Positions 10,678-20,200 of a stretch of 64,000 bases of DNA are shown here, one piece after another. The translations under genes were made by a program, and so were the position numbers. This DNA comes from Pseudocercospora fijiensis CIRAD86. Lineage: Eukaryota > Ascomycota > Dothideomycetes > Mycosphaerellales > Mycosphaerellaceae. The stretch lies in the NCBI RefSeq assembly GCF_000340215.1, contig NW_006921536.1, forward strand, positions 1,637,582 through 1,701,581, in the 5' to 3' direction. Numbering within the stretch: the stretch's first letter is position 1; each line of letters starts with the position of its first letter. The notes beneath the pieces were generated by a model, which saw nothing but the letters and a program-made list of their open reading frames with translations, had not been told where the DNA came from and searched no databases.

Positions 10678-11907
10678 ATGTCGCGCGTGCAAACTAGCAG
10701 AGCCAACAAGTACGGCCCAGCCTTGGGTTCCAGCACTCGCGGTAGCCGATCCGTCCTTAGCAGGATGGCTTCCAACACCGTCTCGACCTTCAGCACCGCC
10801 GTTGCCACAATCACTGGTAAGATCATCATCGGCCCCACCCCAACAAGCATTTACGATCATCTAATTAAGCAGGATGTACTGACTCTTGACCCCAGCGACG
10901 TCCTCGAGACAATCCATCACCATGGTCCTACTGGCGATGGGCAAGTAACAATCGTCAAGTCCAAGACCACCGGTCAATGTTTCGCTCGGAAAGTCACCCA
11001 TCAAACACCTCTTAATAGCCACAACACCAGCGCTTGGGACTTCGGTCCGTGGAAGAAGCCAAACGAGGTTCATGTCTTCGAGGTTTCTCGCCTCAAAGAC
11101 CACCCTCATCCACGAATCCTCTCTTTCACAGCCCTCCGCGACGATAAGCCAGGTCAACATGTTCTCTGGTCCAGATTCTGCGCCGGTGGCAATCTCGCCG
11201 AACAAATCGACTTCTGGCGCGTACGCAGACGGACAGAGGTTCCCCATCAATTCTTCCTGCACATCGTCGTCCAGACGTTCGAAGCGATAGCTTTCCTTCA
11301 TAACGGCCTTCGATATGCTGGCAATGGCAAATACTACCGAGATGGAAACCACAAGACCATCGTACATGGCGATCTAAAGGGCGAGAACATCTTCCTTCGT
11401 TGGAGCTCTGAAAACGTCGGTGGTATGCCAGATCTCGTTGTCGGCGACTTCGGAACGAGCATCGTGGAAGATCACCCCGGGGTACGAGTCATGCCAGGTA
11501 CGTTGGTTTACAACGCTCCAGAGATCCAGGCAATCTATGGCGACAATCCCATCAATGAAGACCACTTCGACCTGTATTTCCGAGCCGGAGCCGCCAAGAC
11601 ACCTCCAACGGACATCTATACCCTTGGAGTTTTGCTCTACATGATTGCAGCGAAGTCTCGATTTCCGTTCCCCGCCGACAGAGACCTTTCAGAGCTGCGC
11701 ATTTCTCGCGATTATGAGATCGAAGGCCTCGAGGACTTCATCGTCAAGTGCTTGCAAGCTGATCCTGGCAAGCGTGCCACCGCTGACTACGATGAACAGA
11801 CTGGTATCATGCAGGCTGTTGATAAGTTCCGAGACTTACGCGACTCCATGATCACCAAGAATTCGGCTCTCGGTCCTACAGACTGGCTTCACCCCGAGCG
11901 ACGGTAA
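10678..11907 (+). CDS. Protein kinase with HGD catalytic loop (paralogue C)
   Basis: 409 residues from the ATG at 10678; no ATG is available further upstream in this frame. The kinase domain is about 75-375: Lys105 (CFARKV), catalytic loop HGDLKGEN at about 230-237, DFG at 257-259 and APE in YNAPE. As in kinase B the HRD arginine is Gly, and the (D/G)PT(E/D)WL C-terminal motif is present, so B and C are sister paralogues. The terminal stop sits inside a GTAAGT donor-like sequence (11904), as in kinase B, so a short 3' exon may exist; no clean branch site and acceptor could be fixed. The role is unknown. Confidence 0.75.
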   Translation: MSRVQTSRANKYGPALGSSTRGSRSVLSRMASNTVSTFSTAVATITGKIIIGPTPTSIYDHLIKQDVLTLDPSDVLETIHHHGPTGDGQVTIVKSKTTGQCFARKVTHQTPLNSHNTSAWDFGPWKKPNEVHVFEVSRLKDHPHPRILSFTALRDDKPGQHVLWSRFCAGGNLAEQIDFWRVRRRTEVPHQFFLHIVVQTFEAIAFLHNGLRYAGNGKYYRDGNHKTIVHGDLKGENIFLRWSSENVGGMPDLVVGDFGTSIVEDHPGVRVMPGTLVYNAPEIQAIYGDNPINEDHFDLYFRAGAAKTPPTDIYTLGVLLYMIAAKSRFPFPADRDLSELRISRDYEIEGLEDFIVKCLQADPGKRATADYDEQTGIMQAVDKFRDLRDSMITKNSALGPTDWLHPERR

Positions 11908-12361
11908 GTCCCTCTTCTTTGATCTCTGGTTCTGTAAGGATATCGCTTGGCGGCTAGTCGTCGAATAGTGCATCAATTTCGGTAAGTCTGTATTCATAAA
12001 AGGTAAGGCTCAATCATTCTCGGCTTTCTTCAAAATTTCAAATCCAACTTTCTTTCTGTCAGTCCCATGCTGCTTCCCCTTTCTCGTCTCCGGCTTGTTG
12101 TTGATCCTTTACGGGCCCATCGATAGCGACATGGGTTTATTCAGTTGCCCAGAGGTGATAATGGGACCCAATGCGCTGACGTGACGTATGGAGCACATGG
12201 AACAAAGTTGTTCCGACCACCGCTTCAAGCTTTCTGCCCTCAATGCAATCTGGCCATGGATTTCTCAGCAGGATTCTGAATATTATTGCCCTATAAGCAG
12301 GTCAATCCTGTATAAGGGTTAGGTCTTTGTAAGTTCCTGCTTGAATAGGACCAGTTGCGCT

Positions 12362-12531
12362 TACAAAGCGTCTTGTGCATGCTGTACTGTGCAGGAAGCC
12401 GCTTTCCACAGTACAGCAGCGCCTCCCTTCCCGTTTCCTTGGTCGAGGCAGGATTTCTGCGATTTGCCACCTTACAAAAGTATCTTAGGGCCAGCAGGCA
12501 CAGATGACTGTCTTACACAAGACGCTTTGTA
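12362..12531. mobile_element. Putative TA-flanked MITE
   Basis: Perfect 14 bp inverted ends CAAAGCGTCTTGTG (12364-12377) and CACAAGACGCTTTG (12516-12529) are each flanked by TA, as expected for a Tc1/mariner-type target duplication. The interior of about 138 bp is non-coding and holds a second 11 bp inverted repeat (GCTGTACTGTG / CACAGTACAGC, about 12380-12417). It ends about 100 bp upstream of the dehydrogenase ATG. Confidence 0.5.
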
Positions 12532-12538
12532 GACTGAC

Positions 12539-12547
12539 TGTATAAAT
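12539..12547 (+). promoter_or_regulatory. TATA box of the dehydrogenase gene
   Basis: TGTATAAAT lies about 90 bp upstream of the ATG at 12635 and directly beside the right end of the putative MITE. Confidence 0.4.
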
Positions 12548-12634
12548 CGTGGCTGGAACCACTCCGTCAGCTCCTGATCCCATTCAGCCCCGAGCAAGAG
12601 AGATTCATAACACTCTAAGTGCTGCAACATCGAA

Positions 12635-13540
12635 ATGGCACCAAGCCCAAATTTTGAATGGCCATCCTACACCAAGACCGTCCACCGCAGTGTCTATCCA
12701 GCAATTGATCCGGCCCATCCGGCCAACTCCGCAGCTGGTAAAGTGGTCGTTATCACAGGCGGAGGCTCGGGCGTAGGAAAGGGCATAGCCCAAGCCTATG
12801 TAAGAGCCGGCGCCAAATCCGTCACGATTCTCGGCCGTCGCGAAAACATTCTTCTGGAAGCGAAGAAAGACCTAGAGAAATCCTCTCCAAGCACCAAGAT
12901 CCTGACATTCACAGCCGACATCCTCGACGTCAAGGCTCTGGACAACGCTTTTGCAACGACTGAGAAAGAAGTTGGTCCTATTGACATCACCGTCGCGAAT
13001 GCGGGATACCTTCCAAGTCCTGGCGCGATCACGGATGACAAGCTGGACTTGGAGGAATACATGAGCTCTTTCGATATCAATGTCAAAGGCACGATCAACA
13101 CTTTTAGATCGTTCATGAAGCATAAGTCGTCCCAAGGCGAGCCAACCTTCATCTCCCTCAACACCGGAGCAGCTCACGTTCCACCCTTCCCCAGCGGATC
13201 TTCATACGCGGCCTCAAAATCAGCTCAGGCTCAGGTGGTCAGTGCTTTTCAAACTGAGAACCCCGATGTGAGGGTCGTGCAGTTCCATCCTGGTGTCATT
13301 GAGACAGAAATGTTTCACAAGTCTGGTGTGCAATTGACTCTGGATGATGTAAGTCTGCCGGCGTCTTTTGCGGTGTGGTTGGCGAGTCCGGCTGCGAGCT
13401 GGGTCAAAGGATTGTTTTTGTGGGCGCATTGGGATGTTGAGGAGTTGGAGACGTGTAAGGATGAGATTCTGGCGGAAGGACATTTAAAATTGACTCTTGC
13501 GGGATTCCCGAATGTGGCGAAACCTGTTGTTGTGGTGTAG
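12635..13540 (+). CDS. Short-chain dehydrogenase/reductase
   Basis: 301 residues, one exon. Classical SDR pattern: cofactor motif TGGGSGVGKG at 41-50, an Arg pair after the second strand (GRRE, 67-70) that favours NADP(H), NAG at 122-124, Ser174, and the catalytic Tyr191/Lys195 in YAASK. A PGxxxTxM-like segment (HPGVIETEMF) follows. Substrate unknown. There is no signal peptide, so it is likely cytosolic. Its 30-residue N-terminal extension before the Rossmann fold is common in fungal members. The neighbours suggest no pathway. Confidence 0.85.
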   Translation: MAPSPNFEWPSYTKTVHRSVYPAIDPAHPANSAAGKVVVITGGGSGVGKGIAQAYVRAGAKSVTILGRRENILLEAKKDLEKSSPSTKILTFTADILDVKALDNAFATTEKEVGPIDITVANAGYLPSPGAITDDKLDLEEYMSSFDINVKGTINTFRSFMKHKSSQGEPTFISLNTGAAHVPPFPSGSSYAASKSAQAQVVSAFQTENPDVRVVQFHPGVIETEMFHKSGVQLTLDDVSLPASFAVWLASPAASWVKGLFLWAHWDVEELETCKDEILAEGHLKLTLAGFPNVAKPVVVV

Positions 13541-14271
13541 GTTTAGAGGATGGAGGACAGTATCATAGGCTTGGGTACTGGTAGAGTAGACATATTGCGA
13601 AGAGTAATGAAAGAAACATCGCACTACTGCATGCCTACCGTGATCGAGTGTTCACAGGACCTGCCACAGAACGACCGACGCCAGCAGAAACGATGCGTCG
13701 AGCTTGACGTCTCACAAGAGACAGCATTTGTTAATGGCAAGCACAGCAATACCTTGGTCTTCTCGCCTCCAACAGCAATGCATGATGAGGATCCGCGAAC
13801 AAACTTGTCGGCGACTGGCGGTCGCTATTGGGGCCGCAGTCCCGGTGAACCCCATATGAGAGGTAAGAGCGTGGACAGGCGCGAGGCTTGGCTCGACCGG
13901 CTGTGTATCCGCCTTTTCCAGCACGCGAACCTCACCTGACTCGAGTAGAAGGAAGTGATCGCGCCGCCAACAGTGCTCTCAGCTGGCTGTGAGCGTGCGC
14001 ACTCATGTGGCGCTCCGCTCTCCTAATCATGGGCCGGACTTCGATCCTGCGCTTCATTCAAGACAGCATGCAGACAAGAGCGTCAGTAGCGGCCCAGACT
14101 GTCAGTGTGATGTGTTTTGGTTGCATGCTCTTGGTGTGGCGCCTGATGGCGGGTAAAAATGGTCCAAGAATGGATGTCGAAATCTGGAAAGAGGGTTCAG
14201 TAAGCTATTTCATGGTCTACTTGATCTCGCAATACCTACTCCATCTCGTTTCCCACGACGATGTGCTGTCT
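13541..14271. other. Intergenic region, no gene seen
   Basis: The 730 bp between the convergent ends of the dehydrogenase and YJU2 contain only short open frames without recognisable features. Confidence 0.5.
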
Positions 14272-15162
14272 TCAATCAGAATCGTAATCACCAAGACCCA
14301 GCGATACCACCGGGGTTGCTGCAGGCGCAGAGCTAGGAGTTGCGACCGCAGGCTTGGAAGCCTCTGCAATTGGGGCAGTGACAGGCTCAGTCGTCTTCTT
14401 CTTGATTCCGAGGATAGCCTTCGGATCTTTCTTCGCTTTCGCCGTGCGTTGGAAAGTCGGTATCGCTGGCGGAGGCATCAAAATGGAGTCGTCATCTTCC
14501 AGCTCATCGCCCAGTCGCCGCACGCGTTCGCCAGTGCTGCTCTGAAAAGCCATGCGTGCCTGCTCTTCTAGCTCCCGCTCTATCCTCTCTTTTTCTTCAT
14601 CCACTGTTGGAGCCGCAGGCGCTATGCCGACTCCATCTTTCTCAGCGCGCGCTCGTGCTGCATTGCGATGCCGAATGTCGTCTAGTGCGTCTGCGATTTG
14701 CATCTCTGTCTTTGCATCAAGCGTTTTCTTCTCGAGATCTTTCATCGCATCGCGCTCGTCTTCCTCCTTCTGAATGCGATCAAGCCGCTCTTCCTCGGTT
14801 TCCTCGGCGAGTTTCGCTTCTCGCCATACTTCAAAATTTCGCTTCGCTCCTCGTTCGCAAGTATAGTCCATGTTCTTGGGATCAGTTTTGAAGGTGATTT
14901 CTGCAGAACATCGCGTACACTTGATATAGAAGCGTAAAATTGTGATGTTGTAGTATTTCTCGTCCGTGGTCTCTTTTCGAGCGTTGAACTTGCGGCCCTT
15001 GTATATAAACTCGCCGCAGGATGTGCACTTCATGCTGAATGGGGCCATGAGACGGACTGTCTGGACTTTCGGTCCAGTCTGCTTTGGACCTCGCCGCCGC
15101 TCGAGCTTCGATGGATCGAAGTCTGGGGGATAGTACTTGGACAGCACTTTTCGCTCAGACAT
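14272..15162 (-). CDS. Splicing factor YJU2 (CWC16/CCDC94 family)
   Basis: 296 residues, one exon. The N-terminus MSERKVLSKYYPPDFDPSKL is the hallmark of the YJU2/CCDC94 family. Cys46/Cys49 (CTSC) and Cys82/Cys85 (CTRC) form the expected zinc site. A charged helical region follows (about 115-170), then an acidic, Ala/Pro-rich tail ending in LGLGDYDSD. Yju2 enters the spliceosome with the Prp19 complex and promotes the first splicing step. It is more like YJU2 than the related Saf4/CCDC130 group, judging from the N-terminus. The first transposon island starts about 180 bp upstream of its ATG. Confidence 0.9.
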   Translation of the reverse strand: MSERKVLSKYYPPDFDPSKLERRRGPKQTGPKVQTVRLMAPFSMKCTSCGEFIYKGRKFNARKETTDEKYYNITILRFYIKCTRCSAEITFKTDPKNMDYTCERGAKRNFEVWREAKLAEETEEERLDRIQKEEDERDAMKDLEKKTLDAKTEMQIADALDDIRHRNAARARAEKDGVGIAPAAPTVDEEKERIERELEEQARMAFQSSTGERVRRLGDELEDDDSILMPPPAIPTFQRTAKAKKDPKAILGIKKKTTEPVTAPIAEASKPAVATPSSAPAATPVVSLGLGDYDSD

Positions 15163-15308
15163 GTTGGCGGTATTGCTGAATAGGGCTGGGTGTGGATGAA
15201 AGTGTCAAGTTGTAAGGGCGGCTTGAATGTCTAAGTCATGTCATGCTGCCAGTCCAAGACTCAGATCGGCCATCGGCGTCGGCGTCAGAGGCCCGCCGAC
15301 GGAGCTCC

Positions 15309-15344
15309 ATACATACCAGAGGCTCAATGGCTTCACTTGAGCCT
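15309..15344. repeat. Left half of a split hairpin at the transposon island border
   Basis: ATACATACCAGAGGCTCAA (15309-15327), a 9 nt loop, then TTGAGCCT (15337-15344), which is the start of the opposite arm. The rest of that arm is found at 32971-32989, beyond the island. TTGAGCCT at both places would be an 8 bp target duplication. Alternatively 15309-15329 is the terminal inverted repeat of the element. Confidence 0.6.
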
Positions 15345-15699
15345 ATTGTCGCGATAAACCTTACTTAGACTCGCTATACTACTTCCGCGCCTTGCCTCGC
15401 AATATTCTTCTTCTAGCGATACCGATACTAATAGCGATACCGATAGTAGTAGCCGCTATAACTAGTATTCCGCGCGATCTTATTCTTAGCGCAGCTTTAG
15501 CAGTATTAGCTTTAGCATTAGTATTAGTATTAGCTTTAGCATTAGCTTTAGCTTTAGTAGCGTACTTACTAGTAGGAGGAGGAGAATATTTATTATAAGT
15601 TACGAGGCGTATCGCTATAGACTCGCTACTAACTCGCTTTAGACTTCGACGCCCTACGACTATAAATACCTACGATTTCTAGTATTATAGCGCGTAGAT

Positions 15700-16205
15700 A
15701 TAGTAAGAGCTGCTTAATTAGATAGCAATACTAGATAAGAAGAAGGCGGTATTAAATAGACTGCGGAAATATAAGGCTACTAGAATTATTATAGAAACGG
15801 ACTCTAGCAAGCTTGCACTAGCGCTATACTACTACTATATACGCTCTAATAACTTTAAGTGTCGTATACTTAATACTAAGGGCGAGCGAGTCTACGCTTA
15901 TTATAAGTATAAGGGCAAGTCTAGCTATACTGCTAGTTTAGAGGTTAAAGAAGACGATAGAAACAGCGAGCTAGCCGCGATATAGGCGCGAGTCGAGGCT
16001 ACAGAGGCAAAGAATACTACTAGTAAACTAGAGGCAAAGATTAAGGCACTAGAAGCTAGGTTCGATAAGTTAGAAGGATACTGCCTCTCGTAGTTTAAAT
16101 AGCTTAAGAATAAGGCTATTATTAAGTCTCGCGATATATATACTATTTAGAAGGAGCTATAGCTAAATACGACTCGCGAGCCGCTAGCAGAAGATGTTTA
16201 AGTTA
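15700..16205 (+). pseudogene. Coiled-coil reading frame of the outer transposon
   Basis: On the plus strand the left arm reads as a frame broken by TAG codons. It holds a segment with former Cys-like positions (FKCRILNTKGERVYAYY) and then a coiled coil (SKLEAKIKALEARFDKLEGY). It is convergent to the minus-strand frame. The function is unknown; it may be a DNA-binding accessory protein. The start and end are approximate. Confidence 0.45.
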
Positions 16206-16288
16206 GAGGTTTTAGAGATAGTAAAAGAAGTGCGAGTCTACTACGAGTCTACTACGAGTCTACTATTCTATCTCTTCTTCTTTAGTCG

Positions 16289-16715
16289 TTAACTACGCTT
16301 TGTGTTCTTAGCCTATCTGTTACTAGTAGCCTGTCTGCCGCTATTAGCCTATCTACCGCTATTAGCCTATCTACCGCTATTAGCCTATCTACCGCTATTA
16401 GCCTATCTACCGCTATTAGCCTATCTACCGCTATTAGCCTGTCTACCGCTATTAGCAGCCTGTCTATTAGTAGGTTGCTAATCCTTCGATTCGCGCGACC
16501 CTTTCGGAGTAGGCGTGCCTTGCGGTATACTCGCGGTAGTATCGCCGCTTAAGTTAATTATCTTAGGCGGCTAATTCGTATCGATAACCTTCTTAGTCTA
16601 TAGCTTTTCTTTCTTAATCTTAATACTATTAACTACCTTTTACTAACTCGCTATATTACTCGCACTAGTACTCGCAGTAATAGTACTTAACCGATATTTC
16701 CGCTTTTATTATTAC
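16289..16715 (-). pseudogene. C-terminal half of the outer transposon's minus-strand frame, with hexapeptide repeats
   Basis: This continues the frame that starts beyond 30427 on the other side of the Gypsy insertion. It contains seven (Ala-Asn-Ser-Gly-Arg-Gln) units encoded by the 18 bp minisatellite; most Gln codons are now TAG, as expected from RIP of CAG. It ends at a TAA at 16289-16291 after a basic tail (KNTKRS). The N-terminal half lies at about 30427-30850. Confidence 0.6.
16330..16455. repeat. 18 bp minisatellite, seven units
   Basis: Seven units of CCTATCTACCGCTATTAG (the first and last with G for A), lying in the coding frame of the outer transposon on the minus strand and encoding a six-residue repeat. 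Confidence 0.9.
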
Positions 16716-16720
16716 TGCTT

Positions 16721-16891
16721 TGTTACAGTTTAGACAGTAGTGCGGCCGATCCTGCTCCGGATACTATCGATCCTGCCGCAGATTAGGACGATTAATATAT
16801 ATAGTTTCCTAGGCTAGTAACTAACTAACAATTAATTATCTTTGTATACTAGAATCGTGTCTGTCTCCGCTCTATAGAGCGTATTCTAACA
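16721..16891 (+). repeat. Left LTR of the Gypsy element
   Basis: 171 bp, starts TGTTACAG and ends TCTAACA, preceded by TGCTT. It matches the right LTR except for scattered C/T and G/A transitions. Confidence 0.9.
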
Positions 16892-17216
16892 ACTTGGTAG
16901 CTTCGCTAAGATTACGACCTAATTAGCTTCTATACTAATTAACTCCTCTACTAGAACCGAGCTATTAGTCCTAATTGCGACGAGAACCGAGACGATTAGC
17001 TAAGGATTTCCCCGATCTAGCGCCGACCGCGACGATTCGACTTGCTACGTTATAACCGATATTTACTCGATTTATACTATTCCGTACTAGTCGGCGGCTA
17101 CCTACTATAGTACCTCGCCGATACTAATATACTATATACCCGAATCGCCTAACCGCGGATTCGGTAGGTAGCTGCGCTTTAGCGGCCGGTAGCTATTTCC
17201 CCGTATCCCTAGGAAG

Positions 17217-20200
17217 GTACCTTTTAAGGAACAATAGAAGGATTAGTCCTAACTAGTTAACAAACTACCTTTTACTGCTAATCCGGATAGCCTCCGTAAC
17301 GATACTCTACTATATAACGCTTTACGTTAATCCTACGCTTCGTTTCGCTTCTAACCCGGATAGAAGTATAAATCTATTAAACTAGCGGTCCGACCGCTAC
17401 CCTAGTACCGTAATCTTAGATTACTAGATACTAAGTCTTATATCCTACGCATTTGTACCTTTATCGGCTACTACGTCCGGTATAGCGAGAATTTTGCAGT
17501 CTAACTTAGAGTAAAGTACGGCCGTATAGACCTGCTTGCCTCCTACGTCCTATAATACTACCTACGACTAGGAAATCTACTACCGTCTTAGGCTAAGATC
17601 GACGAGCTATACCTATATACCCTCGACGGGATCGACTTCCCTAGCTAGTAGGTAGTCGATAAAGGCACCTTAATACGATCGGTTAAGGAACTAAAAGTAG
17701 CTTTTCCGAATACTCGCGATTCGTACTATTATAAGTAGTTTTTCCCTAAGGTATACTCGCCCGCGGACATTAAACGAGTACGAGTAAGAGAGTAATGCCC
17801 GTAGCCCGATCCGGCTACTTATCGCTCGCCTTCTTCGCGGGTACCGGAGTTTTCGCCGATTACTTAGTAGGCGGCGTCGTTGCTACTATCCTCTCCGAGT
17901 AGGTATCGACCGCCTAGAGCTACTATCTATTCGAAACAACTACGCGCGCGACGTCCTAATAATTATATAGATAGTATATTGCCCTCTATGTTTCTACGTA
18001 GACTGTTACTAATAAGGATCTCTAGCGATAAATCCTCGCCGTAGGAATCCTCGCTATACCCTCTACTAGATAATAGATAAGGCCCGATAGACCGCAATTA
18101 TAAGAACGCGCCGCGAGGCCGCGGGCTAACGAAGGGAAATCTAGGCAATAGCGAGCCTCGTAGCTAGCACTAGCGTCCGCTATCTATAGGGTTTACGATA
18201 GAGCTAGATCGTAGCGAGATCCGTAAATAACTAGACTAGTAGCGCCTATATGCCTTACGGGAGTTAGTACTACGTCGAGGTATTATCTTAGATAACCGCC
18301 TCGCCTAATTTCTTATAGAACAATGCCTTTCTCCTTAACCGGATTAGACCGGTTCCTAGGCGGGCCCCGAAGACTACGATAATAGTCGCGACGATCGTTC
18401 GCATATCGTAGGTAGCGATCGTTCCTACGCTAGCTAGGACGATCTAGGGTAGGAGGACCGCGACGGCTACTATAGCTACGAGTTCCGAGAGCAAGTCGAG
18501 GACTATCTTAGCCGGCGTTAGAGGTCGCGACTTAAGAGAGCCGGTTTAGTTTCCGAGAATAGCCGCCGCGACTCGCTATAGGATCTAAACGACTCGCCCG
18601 ACGGCTAACTAGCTAGCTATAGCCCGCGGTTAGGTCTAGACGGTAATTAAGGCTATAATTACGCTATATATAGCGGAGGGAATACTAGCGGAGATCCTCG
18701 CTACTACTAGCAACTAGGACGCGATAGGAATGCTAGCTAGATAGGCAAATTTGCTCCTAATAATCTATATAATTACTAGCAAACGTACGCCTAGGGCTAG
18801 GCCGCTCGTAAGCCTAAACGCAACGGAAATGCTAGCTAGGCGGGCTAATTTATTCCCGATCTACGTAGTTACTAGCAACCGTATACCTAGGGCTAGGCTA
18901 CTCGGGAGCCTAAACGTAATAGAAACGCTGCCTAGACGGGCTAATTCGCTCCCGATCTGCTATATTACTAGCAAACGTACGCCTAGGGCTAGGCTGCTCC
19001 TAGCTAGATACGACAATTCGCTCCCGATAACCCTCGCTACTATTAATAAGCGCCGCCTCGGGGCTACGCTACCTATACTAGAGGGAATATAGGCTAGTTA
19101 CGCTAATTTCGTCTAGATAATCCTCGCTATTACTAACAAGCTTACTAGCAAGCTTATACCCTAGGCCCTTATACGCAAAATAGTAGCTCGTACGACGCTA
19201 ACCGATATAATAGCTATATAGAGTATAGCGAGCTAAATCCCGGTTATTAGCGTAAGAACTAGAAGGGAAAGTATCGCGCTCGCGGTTCCTCTTCGCTATC
19301 TAATAGCTCGTCGAGCGACGATAATAGCTACTATAGCGGAAAATATAGCGCGCATCGCCGGGCTCGCTATTATCGCTATTATAGAGATCGTTCCTCGTCT
19401 AAATTAGACTCCGAAGAACCGGCCGACTATCGGTACCGTCCTAGGTTCGATCTAGCCCGTCTAGGATTCTTCGACCCGACGCTAAGTATAACGGAATATA
19501 GCGATAGCGATTACGCCTTAGTAGGCAATAAAATAACCTACTAATCGGTATACGCCTTTATCTCGGCGACTAAGGACTATATATATATCGTAGGATTAGA
19601 GGAGGTTCGCCTTAATATTTCCCTTTGTTTCCGCGGAATTATATAGACCTAGTACTAGGCGCAGATTTCTAGTTAAGATCGCCGCTATCTTCGTAAGGGG
19701 TACGGTATTAAGCGTTAGTAAGAGAAGCTTAGTAAGCGCTAGAAGGTTTCGGCAGTAAAGGCGATAAAGCTACTTAACTAGTAGTCGTATAGATAGAAGG
19801 ATATTAGAGTAGGGAAGTCGATTACGGACTATATCGTTACGACGATAAGGTTAGCGAGCGACGCTAGCTTCGGTAAAGAACTGCAGATCCTATAGGCCTA
19901 TCGCTATTTAGAGCCGCGTTTCTAGGAGGCTCTATTCGAACTAGACGAGGATACGACGACGGACGAATTCGTTATAGCCTACGAGAAGAAGTTCTATATA
20001 TAGGAGTAGATAGCTACTAGAGGTAAGAATCGTCGCTAGCCTAACTATTAGGGAGTCGGTCGCGATAATCTACTAAGGAGAGCCGACGGTGCTTAGAATT
20101 AGAAGGATAATCCTAGTCGAACTAGATCGTTAGGCGAGTATCGCGCCTGTTTTAATACTAACAAACAGTAGAATCGTCCTAATAACTACTATTAGAACAA

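Noticed and set aside
14005..14571. 188-codon plus-strand open frame overlapping YJU2
   Set aside because: Antisense to the end of a clearly assigned gene, and without domain features.
16330..16455. CRISPR-like array of regular repeats
   Set aside because: The units are directly adjacent without spacers, encode a peptide repeat and lie in a fungal transposon.
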